A DNA stretch of 64,000 nt from an uncultured Shimia sp. GTDB taxonomy: Bacteria > Pseudomonadota > Alphaproteobacteria > Rhodobacterales > Rhodobacteraceae. The stretch covers positions 1 to 64,000 of the forward strand of contig CALCOY010000098.1 in NCBI GenBank assembly GCA_937897325.1. Direction: 5' to 3'. A program made the translations under genes and the position numbers. A model generated the notes under the pieces. That model did no database searches. It was given only the letters and a program-made list of their open reading frames with translations, and was not told where the DNA came from. Of this stretch, positions 51,578-60,335 are shown in pieces (positions within the stretch are counted from its first letter, which is position 1; every line of letters begins with the position of its first letter).

Positions 51578-52924
51578 TCATCGCGCTATGACCATCGAGT
51601 GTGCACCACGGGCAACCGGCACGGAGTGTTCGGTCTTGATGAGTTGCGTATTGCCCGGGTCGAGGGGATCGGTCTGGATGCGCCAGAAGTCGATGCTGGA
51701 GCCCTCGCGGCGATCATCGAAGTGGTCATAGTTTGCGACAGCCAGATAGTTGCCGGAATTATCGAAGACAGCGGCTTCGGGCAGTATGCCATCATAGTTG
51801 AACGTGCCGATCTCGGTCATATCGCCGGTTTCCTGATCTAATGCGGCGAGTGTGACGGACGAATACCAGGTGATGCGCGGATCGTCGTAGGGCAGATAGC
51901 TACGCTCAAGGTTGGTCGTCGCGACCCACCGGCCATCCGGCGACACGGCGAGGCCCTCTGGCGAAACACCTGTCATCACCCTGTCGATCAAGGCGTGCCG
52001 CACAGTGCCGTCGTCGCTCACTTCAGCATTCATGCGAACGGTCAAAAGTTGTCCGCGCGGGGCTTCGATCCAGATGCCTGCGATGTCAGGACCCCAGTAG
52101 AGGGCGTTTGTCACCGCGTGGTTGCCGTCCGGCGTGAAGAGCACACGGTAGGGCGCGCGATCGATATCGACCGTATTGCCAAAGGGTTTCACACTCAGAT
52201 CGTCGCCGACGCGGGCAAACTGCATCGTGTTGGCAAACTGGTTTATCCAAACCACGACGTTCTCGTCGGGGTGCCAGTCCATATCCATGATGTTGTCTTC
52301 GCCGAGCGCGTAGCCCTCGATCACCGGGGAGACCGGCGCGCTCAGGCTGCCATCCGCGCCGATCCGAAACAGTTGCATCGGGATTTCACCACCTGACCCG
52401 CCTTCAATGGAGTAGCTGACGGCGAGGATATCGCCCGTTGCATTGACACTGACCGAGATGGGCCGCTGGCCAACAGTGAGTGTCTGCAACACCTCGGGAG
52501 CTGTCGGATCGGCGAGACTTACAACGGTCAGGGTCGAGCCGATGGCCTTGTCGCCAAAGCTGTGGACTTCGTCGTTGTCCGGGCGCGGCGCAAAGGTTTC
52601 GACGACAAAAGCGAAGCGTCCATCGGGTGTGATTTCAACGGCAGCGGGCGGGCCCGCCACTGAGTTCGACGCGAAGACTTCGGCTGCCTGCCAGTCGCGC
52701 GGATCACCAGCCAAGGGAATAACCGCAACTGTATCAGCGCCTTCGCGCGGACCAAGCATTCCGTTGACATAGGCCGACGACACCATGTCGGCGTCCTGAA
52801 CGGAGACTAGAAACTGACCTTGGAAATCGAGCTGGCCGCGCGCATCGCGGGATCCGGCTTCCTGGGCAACGACCGGCGTAGCAAGAGCAGTGGATATAGT
52901 GAGGGGAATGAGCAGTTTCTTCAC
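51578..52924 (-). CDS. periplasmic beta-propeller protein
   Basis: Encodes 448 residues with a signal peptide (MKKLLIPLTISTALATPVVA). Repeated strands such as AAVEITPDGRFAFVVETFAP, PYRVLFTPDGNHAVTNALYW and GLAVSPDGRWVATTNLERSY are YVTN/lactonase-type blades of a propeller. It may bind a ligand or act as a lactonase, or carry a redox partner for the haem proteins downstream; no catalytic residues can be named. It is first of the three-gene operon and diverges from a LysR gene. Confidence 0.75.
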   Translation of the reverse strand: MKKLLIPLTISTALATPVVAQEAGSRDARGQLDFQGQFLVSVQDADMVSSAYVNGMLGPREGADTVAVIPLAGDPRDWQAAEVFASNSVAGPPAAVEITPDGRFAFVVETFAPRPDNDEVHSFGDKAIGSTLTVVSLADPTAPEVLQTLTVGQRPISVSVNATGDILAVSYSIEGGSGGEIPMQLFRIGADGSLSAPVSPVIEGYALGEDNIMDMDWHPDENVVVWINQFANTMQFARVGDDLSVKPFGNTVDIDRAPYRVLFTPDGNHAVTNALYWGPDIAGIWIEAPRGQLLTVRMNAEVSDDGTVRHALIDRVMTGVSPEGLAVSPDGRWVATTNLERSYLPYDDPRITWYSSVTLAALDQETGDMTEIGTFNYDGILPEAAVFDNSGNYLAVANYDHFDDRREGSSIDFWRIQTDPLDPGNTQLIKTEHSVPVARGAHSMVIAR

Positions 52925-53017
52925 GTGGATCTCCTTTCATGACGTGCAGCACCGCGCTTGAACCGCGCGTTTCCCGTCATAAAATTGATCGAAGAAGGCG
53001 ACTTACGATGCAGTTGC

Positions 53018-53047
53018 ATGATAAGTTTGATAAACAGGAGTTATCAT
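53018..53047. promoter_or_regulatory. inverted repeat between propeller operon and lysR
   Basis: ATGATAA at 53018 and TTATCAT at 53041 form perfect 7-base arms with a 16-base spacer, immediately before the lysR GTG. It is a likely LysR binding site for autoregulation and for control of the divergent operon. Confidence 0.55.
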
Positions 53048-53049
53048 AA

Positions 53050-53898
53050 GTGTTCGCGCTCACCGACTACGAAAGCGTTATCGCCATCGCAGAAGAAGCC
53101 CACTTCGGGCGAGCGGCGCGACGCTTGAACGTGACCCAGCCTGCGCTGTCCTCTCGCCTTCGGCGTATCGAAGAGGAATTGGGCGTGCGCCTGTTCGACC
53201 GGGATCGTGGGGGCGTCAGTGTAACGCCCGCAGGCGAACAATTTGTAGAGGGCGCCGAACGGGTTATCACCGCCGCCGAGGAAACCGCACAGTCAGCCCG
53301 CAATGCACAAGCCGGGCTGGGTCAAACCCTGCGCATCGGCATGACCCAGGTTGCTGCCTATCAGATCGTCATCCCCACACTGATCGCCTTCCGCGGGCAC
53401 CATCCACATGCAAGGGTGAAGCTGTACGAAGGCACGACTGCTGGCCTGGAAAAGCGCCTCGAACAAGGCATGATCGACGCGGCATTTCTGCACCCGCCTC
53501 TCCATGCGCCTGACTTGTCAGAGACCTTTCTTCTGTCGACTCCGATGGCACTTTTCGACGGTGATCCAGACCCAATGAGGCGGAAACCAATGGTGGCTTA
53601 TCCCAGGGCCGAAGCCCCTGTACTGATGGGCGCGCTGGCACGGCAAGCGTCTGAGGGCAGCGGTGAGTATCCTGCGGCGGAGGCCGATACGATGTTAGGC
53701 GCGATCATCCTGTCCCGGGCGGGCTTCGGGCCCTTTGCTGCGACCGCAGACTACCCTACCCCGTTCGAGAAATCAGAAGCCTGCCTAGCCTCAACAGATA
53801 CTGGTTTGACGTTGGAAACGTCTATCGCGCGACGCTTGCTCGACAGAAGACCGATGATTCAAACCTTGGTCAAATCAGCCGCTAGCGCCGTGGCGTAA
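53050..53898 (+). CDS. LysR-family regulator
   Basis: Encodes 282 residues from a GTG at 53050. The N-terminal helix-turn-helix is typical: AHFGRAARRLNVTQPALSSR then LRRIEEELGVRLFDRDRGGV. The effector domain starts near LRIGMTQVAAYQIVIPTL. AGGAG lies upstream. It is divergent from the propeller/haem/b561 operon and is its probable regulator, with the inverted repeat at 53018 as the site. Confidence 0.88.
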   Translation: MFALTDYESVIAIAEEAHFGRAARRLNVTQPALSSRLRRIEEELGVRLFDRDRGGVSVTPAGEQFVEGAERVITAAEETAQSARNAQAGLGQTLRIGMTQVAAYQIVIPTLIAFRGHHPHARVKLYEGTTAGLEKRLEQGMIDAAFLHPPLHAPDLSETFLLSTPMALFDGDPDPMRRKPMVAYPRAEAPVLMGALARQASEGSGEYPAAEADTMLGAIILSRAGFGPFAATADYPTPFEKSEACLASTDTGLTLETSIARRLLDRRPMIQTLVKSAASAVA

Positions 53899-54131
53899 AA
53901 AAGAGTTGAGCATTCATACTCAGCCAAACCCGACCCGCGAAAACGGTGGCTTCTGTCCTCGTCTGGATGCCTCGCCGGATCAGCGCCTCCGCTCGGACGA
54001 ACACTTGCGGTGAAGACAGCAAGGTTCTGGACGGCTTTTGACCCGTTCCAGCAGCGCTTAAAGGCTGGTTTGTGCAACACTGACGACGCACCGCCATTGC
54101 CTTAAGCGCAAAGGCGAGAAATTGGCCCGTG

Positions 54132-54797
54132 TTACTCAGCGACGCGAGAGTGTGCGCTGTCAAGCCACGGAAACATTTGAACGTAGCCGGTTTCAAATTG
54201 GGCAATTTGGTCTGCCTTTTGCAACGTGAGCCCAATTTCATCCAAGCCAGATTTTAACTGTGCGTGGTCACTTGACGAAAGGCCCGCCCTTATGGCCGTC
54301 CCATCCCCCGGAAAAATTTGGAGCGCGTCCGTGTTCACAGTAATGCGGTTCGGCTTTTCAGTGGCGTACCGGCCAATGAGAACGTCTAGATCGTGCTGAG
54401 ACACGGTGAGCGGCCACAAACCGTTCTTTATACAGTTGTTGTGGAAAATGCTCCCGAACTGGGTTGATATCAGCGCGCAAATCCCAAAGTCTTTCAGCGC
54501 CCAAACGGCATGCTCTCTCGAAGAGCCGCAGCCGAAGTTATATTCTCCGATGAGGATTTTTGCGTCTCGAAACCCCGGACGGTTCAGGATGAAATCTGGC
54601 TGCGGGCGGCCGTCACTATCAAACCTCTGATCGGCGAACAGCGCGTTTTCCAAGCCAGTTCGCTTGATCGTCTTCAGGAATTGCTTGGGATAAATCGCGT
54701 CGGTATCGACATTGATCCCGGGGATAACGGCGCAAATCCCGTGGATTGTGCTATCCGGTTGGTCCTCATCGGACTGCGGAAATCCTGTGCGCAGCAT
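54132..54797 (-). CDS. LeuD-like small subunit of an aconitase-superfamily hydratase
   Basis: Encodes about 221 residues; the ATG at 54797 overlaps the TRAP permease stop, which favours it over a longer upstream start. It has the swivel-domain features of isopropylmalate isomerase small subunits: INVDTDAIYPKQFL, then GCGSSREHAVWALKDFGI and FGSIFHNNCIKNGLWPL. No large subunit (LeuC type) is in the window. In this catabolic operon it probably belongs to a substituted-malate hydratase rather than to leucine synthesis. It could use a LeuC encoded elsewhere. Confidence 0.82.
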   Translation of the reverse strand: MLRTGFPQSDEDQPDSTIHGICAVIPGINVDTDAIYPKQFLKTIKRTGLENALFADQRFDSDGRPQPDFILNRPGFRDAKILIGEYNFGCGSSREHAVWALKDFGICALISTQFGSIFHNNCIKNGLWPLTVSQHDLDVLIGRYATEKPNRITVNTDALQIFPGDGTAIRAGLSSSDHAQLKSGLDEIGLTLQKADQIAQFETGYVQMFPWLDSAHSRVAE

Positions 54798-56107
54798 CAG
54801 TTGAACATCAGGTTTGGCAGCCCGACCGCGATCACCGGGAACCATATAATGAGGAGCAGCGTCGCCGCTTCCATCACGAGGAAAGGTAGCACACCGCGAA
54901 AGGCGGTTTTGGCGTCGACCTCACCATCCGAGGCCGCGATCACGGCAAAGAGGTTTAGGCCCACGGGTGGGGTGATGGCGCCTATTTCCACCAGCTTGAC
55001 GACAATCACACCGAACCAAATCGGGTCGAGGCCCAGCGTCTGGGAAATCGGGTACATGATGGGCACGGTCATCACCAACATCGACAACCCGTCGATGAAC
55101 ATGCCCAGCACGATGAACATCAGCACGGCCAGCGTCAGGAACCAGGCGACGGACATGCCATCGTCGCCGAACATACTCGTGATCTCGCGCAGGACGCCGG
55201 AGACCAGCAGGAGCCGTGACAGAAGGAGGCCGCCGATAATAATCAGAAAGAGAACAGCCGTCATTATGGCCGTTTCTTTGAGGGACTCGACAAATCCCTT
55301 TCCCGACATCTTGCCGCGCAGGATCGATATCAGGATGGCACCCCCAGCGCCTGCGGCGCCGGCCGTCGACGGGAACATGATCCCGGAATAGATCCCGCCC
55401 ATGACAAGGAAGACGAGCAGCAAGATCGCCCAAAGCCCTTTCAGCGACTGCACTTTGTCGGCCATCGTGAAATGCTCGACATCGGGCGGTGCGACGCTGG
55501 GTTGAGTTCGGACGAGGATTGCGGTGCCAAGGAAGTAGACCGCGATGGTCACGAAGCCCGGCCCAAGCCCGGCCATGAGGAGCCGCCCGATGCTCTCTTC
55601 GGTCAAGATTCCGTAGATCACCATGGCGAGCGATGGCGGTATGAGGGCGGCGAAGGTTCCGGCGGCGACGATGCAGCCCGCGCTGACGGACCGTGAATAG
55701 CCAAAGGTCAGCATCTCCGGCAGGGCGATCTTGGTAAAGATTGTGGCGCTGACGACGGTGGATCCATTGATGGCCCCGAACCCACCCGCCGCGAGCGTTG
55801 TGGCATAGTAGAGCCCACCGCGCACACCGCTGGTCCAACGATGCGCGGCGCGGTAAAGCTCTGAGGTGATGCCCGTGGCCGAGGTAATCGCGCCCATCAG
55901 GATGAACATCGGGATCACGACAAAAACAAAGTCGCTGCCCACGGCATACGGCAGCGTCTGCGCAGTGGTGAGCATGAAGGCCTCACCCGTGATCAGCCAC
56001 ATGCCCAGTAGGGACACGGCGGACATCGCAATCCCGATGGGCAGGCCAAGTGCGGCACAAAAGAGGATGGAGGCGATGAGCAGAGCGCCAAGAAGAAGCG
56101 GATCCAT
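54797..56107 (-). CDS. dctM: TRAP transporter large permease (DctM)
   Basis: Encodes 436 residues with about twelve hydrophobic segments. Family blocks include LGLPIGIAMSAVSLLGMWLI, FVFVVIPMFILMGAI, GGFGAINGSTVVSATIFTKI and a C-terminal GLDPIWFGVIVVKLVEIGAI then TPPVGLNLF. It is the ion-coupled permease of a TRAP importer. It starts 2 bases after dctQ and its stop overlaps the LeuD-like gene. Confidence 0.9.
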   Translation of the reverse strand: MDPLLLGALLIASILFCAALGLPIGIAMSAVSLLGMWLITGEAFMLTTAQTLPYAVGSDFVFVVIPMFILMGAITSATGITSELYRAAHRWTSGVRGGLYYATTLAAGGFGAINGSTVVSATIFTKIALPEMLTFGYSRSVSAGCIVAAGTFAALIPPSLAMVIYGILTEESIGRLLMAGLGPGFVTIAVYFLGTAILVRTQPSVAPPDVEHFTMADKVQSLKGLWAILLLVFLVMGGIYSGIMFPSTAGAAGAGGAILISILRGKMSGKGFVESLKETAIMTAVLFLIIIGGLLLSRLLLVSGVLREITSMFGDDGMSVAWFLTLAVLMFIVLGMFIDGLSMLVMTVPIMYPISQTLGLDPIWFGVIVVKLVEIGAITPPVGLNLFAVIAASDGEVDAKTAFRGVLPFLVMEAATLLLIIWFPVIAVGLPNLMFN

Positions 56108-56109
56108 GG

Positions 56110-56655
56110 CTATACCCCGTCCGGCACGGAAGTCTCAGTGAAAAGTGCCCGCCCCAACAGGCGGAGGTATTCGAGCACGGTGATACCGAGCCCGAAAGCG
56201 ACCGCGATCTTGGCAGGCCAGACGGGGAAGCGAATGGCGGCCATGGCGCGTTCGTCTTCGGTGAAACTGGCGAGGGCCAATTCAGCGGATTGCCATGCCA
56301 AAAGCGCCATCACCGCAGCGCTGAGGGTAAGGGCGACGACGCGCAGCCAACGGCGGGCGGCAGGTCCAAAGTAGCCAAGGAACAGATCGACCTTCACATG
56401 CCGTTCTTCGCGGGCCACCAAGGCCAGCGACATGAAAATGACCACGGCCAGCAGCACTTCGGACAATTCCCGGACGAGCGGAACGGGTCGGTCAAAAAGG
56501 AACGTGGCGACGACGTCCGCACTGCCCAGCAATGTCATGAACGCGAGAATGACGCAGGACAAAATCAGGCAGCTATCGACCAACAGCTTGATCGCGCGAT
56601 CACAGGCTGACCACGCCAGGGCCGCGCCCTTGGGCCGATCTTTCGACATGCTCAT
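56110..56655 (-). CDS. dctQ: TRAP transporter small permease (DctQ)
   Basis: Encodes 181 residues with four membrane spans; LLAVVIFMSLALVAREERHV then KVDLFLGYFGPAARRWLRVV is characteristic of DctQ. It forms the membrane complex with DctM. It is separated from dctP by about 60 bases that carry a stem-loop. Confidence 0.88.
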   Translation of the reverse strand: MSMSKDRPKGAALAWSACDRAIKLLVDSCLILSCVILAFMTLLGSADVVATFLFDRPVPLVRELSEVLLAVVIFMSLALVAREERHVKVDLFLGYFGPAARRWLRVVALTLSAAVMALLAWQSAELALASFTEDERAMAAIRFPVWPAKIAVAFGLGITVLEYLRLLGRALFTETSVPDGV

Positions 56656-56675
56656 GATATGTCCTTTCGCACAGT

Positions 56676-56708
56676 CCCCCGAACGCAGCGCCCTGCGCGT
56701 CCGGGGGA
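56676..56708 (-). promoter_or_regulatory. stem-loop between dctP and dctQ
   Basis: CCCCCG and CGGGGG arms, extended by ACGC/GCG pairing, form a GC-rich hairpin in the dctP-dctQ gap. Such structures commonly let more binding protein be made than permease. Confidence 0.5.
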
Positions 56709-56715
56709 GTGGTGC

Positions 56716-57741
56716 TTAGTTGGCGGCGCCGACTAGGGTGCGCACAGTGGCAGCAACCTCTTGGGCGGCGTCAGTCAGCCCCTTGGCCTCCATCTCACCC
56801 ACCCAGATGTCGAGGAAATCCGGTGCGCGGGCCATCAGTTCGTCCGTCTCGGTGAACGTGACCAGTTCCATGCCGGCCTCCAAGAACGCCGCCCGCGCAT
56901 TTGCACCTGATTGGCTGACGATTTCCTGGTCCATCGCGGCGGCTTCTGCACCAATCTCGTTGAACAGGGCTTGCGTCGTATCGGACCAGCCGTCCCACAG
57001 ATCCTGGTTCACGTAAATCGGCCAACCGCTGATCGCACCAAAGTTCAGGTCGATGTAATAGTCGGCCACTTCCTGGAGCTTGTAGGCCATGGCAAAGTCG
57101 TCGGGCAAATAGGAACAATCGATATTGCCCCGCTGAAGCCCTTCGTAGATTTCCGGGGCCAAGACGGTCACGTTGACCGCCCCAAGCGTGTCCCAGAGCC
57201 GTGGTACGTATTCGCCGTAGCTTCGCATCCGCGCACCCACGAAATCGGCGAGGGTCTCAATCCGCTTGGTGCAGAGGATGTGATAGGTCGGCAGGCTGGT
57301 CCACAGGATGGGCACCACGTTGTTGCGGTCATGCTCTGCCACGACAGCGGGCAAGGCCGCCACCGCCTCGGACGTGGCACGCGCCACGCCGTTGTCCGGA
57401 AAGATCATCGGCAGGTACGTCACGTTCATCAAGGGCAGCCTAGATGCGTAATAGGACGGCGCGGGCGAAGCCAGCTCGACCGCGCCCTGACCGACCAGTT
57501 CCAGCAGTTCCGTCGATTTGCCCAAGGATTCCGACCAGAAGAAATCCACCGTGATGGTGCCGCCGCTGCGTTCCTCAAGCTCGGCCGCCCACCATTTCAG
57601 AACTTCGGCCTGAGGAATGCTCTCGGAAAAATAGAGCGCGTATTTGAGGTTGACGGTCGGGTAATCCTCGGCCTGTGCGGCCTGGGTCAGCATCACGCTG
57701 GCCAAGGCTGCGGATGCGAGGGTCATGGTTGTCGTTTTCAT
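56716..57741 (-). CDS. dctP: TRAP transporter solute-binding protein (DctP)
   Basis: Encodes 341 residues from the ATG at 57741, with GGAGGAG upstream and a signal peptide (MKTTTMTLASAALASVMLTQAAQA). Longer frames upstream overlap the lyase gene and are not real. Blocks typical of DctP are LKWWAAELEERSGGTITVDF, GQGAVELASPAPSY and the later PEIYEGLQRGNIDCSYLPDD. The usual carboxylate-binding Arg probably lies in the GARMRSYGEYV segment. The substrate is likely a carboxylic acid. Confidence 0.9.
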   Translation of the reverse strand: MKTTTMTLASAALASVMLTQAAQAEDYPTVNLKYALYFSESIPQAEVLKWWAAELEERSGGTITVDFFWSESLGKSTELLELVGQGAVELASPAPSYYASRLPLMNVTYLPMIFPDNGVARATSEAVAALPAVVAEHDRNNVVPILWTSLPTYHILCTKRIETLADFVGARMRSYGEYVPRLWDTLGAVNVTVLAPEIYEGLQRGNIDCSYLPDDFAMAYKLQEVADYYIDLNFGAISGWPIYVNQDLWDGWSDTTQALFNEIGAEAAAMDQEIVSQSGANARAAFLEAGMELVTFTETDELMARAPDFLDIWVGEMEAKGLTDAAQEVAATVRTLVGAAN

Positions 57742-57781
57742 CGGTTCTCCTCCCTGAGATTTTTGATGATTGGTCGTACGG

Positions 57782-58636
57782 TCAGGCCACGTGCGGCGCC
57801 TTGGCCCACTGACGCTCACGCGCCAGATAGTCATGGGTCCCCAGGACCTCGTTGAGTTTGGAAAAGGTGAGCGGCGCATCGGGTTCCCCCGCTTTGGGGA
57901 AGCGCGCCATGATCGCCTGTGCGCTTGCCATGATCGTGGCAAGCGGATGCAAGACGGCAGCGTATCCCATGGCGGTGAGCGCCGCATCGGTGGGCGGGAC
58001 AACAATGCCGGTCTCTGCCGCGTTGAAGATCGCCGGGCCGTGGATGTCCTGCGGGATCACTTTGATCTGGTCGAGGGTTTGCGGCGCATCAATGAATACG
58101 GCAGAGGCCCCAACCTCAAGAAAGGCGTGGGCGCGCAGCAGCGCCTCGTCCAGCCCATGCACCGCAATCGCATCGGTGCGGGCAATCACGCCCATCCCGT
58201 ACGGCGCGCTACACGCAACGGCGGTCTGCACCCGCGCCACGGCCTCGTCCCGCGCAACCACATCCTTGCCGTCCAGATGCCCGCACCGTTTGGGCAGTAC
58301 CTGATCCTCGATATGAAAGGCATCGACCCCGACGCTCGCAAAGGCCGCCACCATGCGTTCGACATTCAAAAGACCGCCATAACCCGCATCGCCATCCACA
58401 ATCAGCGGCTTGCCAAGGCTGGCCTGTTTGATCCGACGGTAGATCTCGGCCATCTCGGTCAGCGACAGCAGGCCTAGGTCAGGCAGGGCATATTGCGCTG
58501 CGGTCGAGGCAAAGCCGCCGCAATAGACGGCTTCACTGCCTGCCCGCGCCAGGAGCCGTGCGCTGAGCGCATCATGGGCGCCGGGCAGAACCAGTATATC
58601 CTCATCGGACCGCAGGCGGTCATGGAACCAGGTCAT
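57782..58636 (-). CDS. isocitrate lyase/PEP mutase family lyase
   Basis: Encodes 284 residues. The signature KRCGH is at 116-120, and the metal-binding region VDGDAGYGG begins at about 80; GFASTAAQYALPDLG is a second family block. KRCGH marks carbon-carbon lyases of the family such as methylisocitrate lyase (PrpB) and 2,3-dimethylmalate lyase, which split a substituted malate into pyruvate and a small acid. With a LeuD-like subunit in the operon, a dimethylmalate- or methylcitrate-like substrate is possible. Confidence 0.82.
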   Translation of the reverse strand: MTWFHDRLRSDEDILVLPGAHDALSARLLARAGSEAVYCGGFASTAAQYALPDLGLLSLTEMAEIYRRIKQASLGKPLIVDGDAGYGGLLNVERMVAAFASVGVDAFHIEDQVLPKRCGHLDGKDVVARDEAVARVQTAVACSAPYGMGVIARTDAIAVHGLDEALLRAHAFLEVGASAVFIDAPQTLDQIKVIPQDIHGPAIFNAAETGIVVPPTDAALTAMGYAAVLHPLATIMASAQAIMARFPKAGEPDAPLTFSKLNEVLGTHDYLARERQWAKAPHVA

Positions 58637-58651
58637 CGCGGGACGCTCCGT

Positions 58652-60139
58652 TCAGCCGATGTTGAAAGGGTCGCGCGTGGCGCCGGTCAGTTCGGTCCAG
58701 ACGGCCTTGGTCTCGGTATAGCCGCGGATGGCGTCAAAGCCGTTCTCGCGACCGATGCCCGAATGTCCAAACCCGCCAAAGGGGACGTTCGGTGCGACCA
58801 CCCGGTAAGCATTGATCCAGACCGTGCCCGCGCGCAACTGATGGGCGACCCGCGTACCGCGTTGGCCGGATTGCGTCCATATGCCTGCCGCAAGGCCAAA
58901 GCGCGTGTCGTTGGCGAGTGCTACGGCCTCTTCCTCGGTCTCAAAGGTCAGGACCGACAGGACCGGGCCAAAAATCTCGTCCTTGGCAATCTCCATATCC
59001 GGCGTGATGCCATCCACGATGGTGGCCTCGATGAAGAACCCATCATGGTCCGGGCTGGCCTGCCCGCCAGAGACGAAATGCGCGCCGCTCGCCTTGGCGC
59101 GGTCCAGCATCCCCATGACCTTTTCGAATTGTGGACGCGTCGCCATCGGGCCCATCTCGGTGCCCATATCCATCGGGTCGCCCAGCTTGATCGTCTTGGC
59201 GCGGGCGGCCACGCGTTCCAGCAGGGCATCTTTGATCGACGCTTGCACCAACAGGCGGGAGCCGGCCATGCAGGTCTGCCCCGTGGCCCCAAAAATGCCA
59301 GCGATGACCCCATTGGCAGCGGCATCCAAATCCGCGTCGTCAAAAACGATGTTGGGGGATTTGCCGCCAAGTTCCAGCGTCACGCGGGTGAAATTCTCGG
59401 CTCCGGCCTGCATGACCTTCTTGCCGGTCACGTCCGATCCGGTGAAGGTCAGTTTGTTGATGCCCGGATGTCGCGAGAGGGCTTCACCTGCCTCCCGGCC
59501 TCCGGTGACGACGTTCACCACACCGGGCGGGAAGCCTGCCTTCTCAAACAGTTCCGCAAAACGCAACGTCGAGGCGGGCGTGTGTTCCGACGGCTTTACG
59601 ACCAGGGTGCAGCCAGCGGCGAGCGCTGGGGCCAGTTTGAAGCCCAGCAAGAGAACGGGTGAGTTCCAGGGCGTGATCGCCCCCACAACGCCGACAGGTT
59701 CGTGGCGCGTGTAGATGTGAAAATTCGGGCGCTCGGACGGGATAACGTCGCCACCGAATTTGTCGGCAGCCCCTGCAAAGTAATAGAGCCACTCCGGCAG
59801 GTATTTTGCCTGCGCGAGCATCTCTTTGTAGAGTTTTCCGTTATCGGTGCTTTCGACCTGCGCGATGTCTTTTGCGTTCTCGGCAATCAGATCGCCAAGG
59901 CGGCGCATCAGCTTGCCCCGGGCCTGGGCGCTGAGTGATCCCCATTCGCCTTGCAAGGCCGCGCGTGCAGCAGTGACGGCTGCGTCCACGTCTACAGCGT
60001 CCCCATCCGGAACATTAGCCCAGACCTCTCCAACATAGGGGTTTTCCGAGGCGAGTTGCTTGCCAGAGCGGGCATCAACCCACGCGCCACCAATCAACAT
60101 CTTGAAATCTTCAACGGTCGCAGACGGCTTATCCAGCAT
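58652..60139 (-). CDS. NAD(P)-dependent aldehyde dehydrogenase
   Basis: Encodes 495 residues from the ATG at 60139 (an upstream extension lacks family sequence). Catalytic residues are Asn159 in TPWNSP, Glu256 in LELGGKSPN and Cys290 in GQTCMAGSR. The overall sequence fits the betaine-aldehyde/ALDH2-like group. It is the first gene of the operon, 15 bases ahead of the lyase gene, and would oxidise an aldehyde intermediate to an acid. Confidence 0.9.
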   Translation of the reverse strand: MLDKPSATVEDFKMLIGGAWVDARSGKQLASENPYVGEVWANVPDGDAVDVDAAVTAARAALQGEWGSLSAQARGKLMRRLGDLIAENAKDIAQVESTDNGKLYKEMLAQAKYLPEWLYYFAGAADKFGGDVIPSERPNFHIYTRHEPVGVVGAITPWNSPVLLLGFKLAPALAAGCTLVVKPSEHTPASTLRFAELFEKAGFPPGVVNVVTGGREAGEALSRHPGINKLTFTGSDVTGKKVMQAGAENFTRVTLELGGKSPNIVFDDADLDAAANGVIAGIFGATGQTCMAGSRLLVQASIKDALLERVAARAKTIKLGDPMDMGTEMGPMATRPQFEKVMGMLDRAKASGAHFVSGGQASPDHDGFFIEATIVDGITPDMEIAKDEIFGPVLSVLTFETEEEAVALANDTRFGLAAGIWTQSGQRGTRVAHQLRAGTVWINAYRVVAPNVPFGGFGHSGIGRENGFDAIRGYTETKAVWTELTGATRDPFNIG

Positions 60140-60272
60140 CGCGTATCCTCCCAGAATTGTATCTTTGTGGCGGTTCGGTGCTGCACCCGATTGGGTACGC
60201 GACCCTCGCGCCATCCTCCGATCTCAATGCTGAGAGTTTCTGTTTCAGGAAAAAAGACACTTCCCCGGAAGT

Positions 60273-60296
60273 CTATTTTTCATAAATGGAAAATAG
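60273..60296. promoter_or_regulatory. putative LysR box ahead of the ALDH operon
   Basis: The core TTTCATAAATGGAAAA (60278-60293) lies in a longer palindrome beginning CTATTTT and ending AAAATAG, 134 bases before the ALDH start. An almost identical 16-base core occurs at 61244-61259, directly before the lysR gene (15 of 16 positions match). Confidence 0.65.
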
Positions 60297-60335
60297 GAGC
60301 ATCCCGACGCGGTCAATTTGCCTAGGAAACAATGG

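Noticed and set aside
54506-55391. Plus-strand frame antisense to the LeuD-like and dctM genes
   Set aside because: Low-complexity antisense translation of membrane-protein codons, with no features of a gene.
56911-57855. 314-residue plus-strand frame antisense to dctP
   Set aside because: It is the complement of a clear dctP gene and has no domain of its own.
58493-59662. 389-residue plus-strand frame antisense to the aldehyde dehydrogenase
   Set aside because: The ALDH on the other strand has all catalytic residues; the antisense frame matches nothing.
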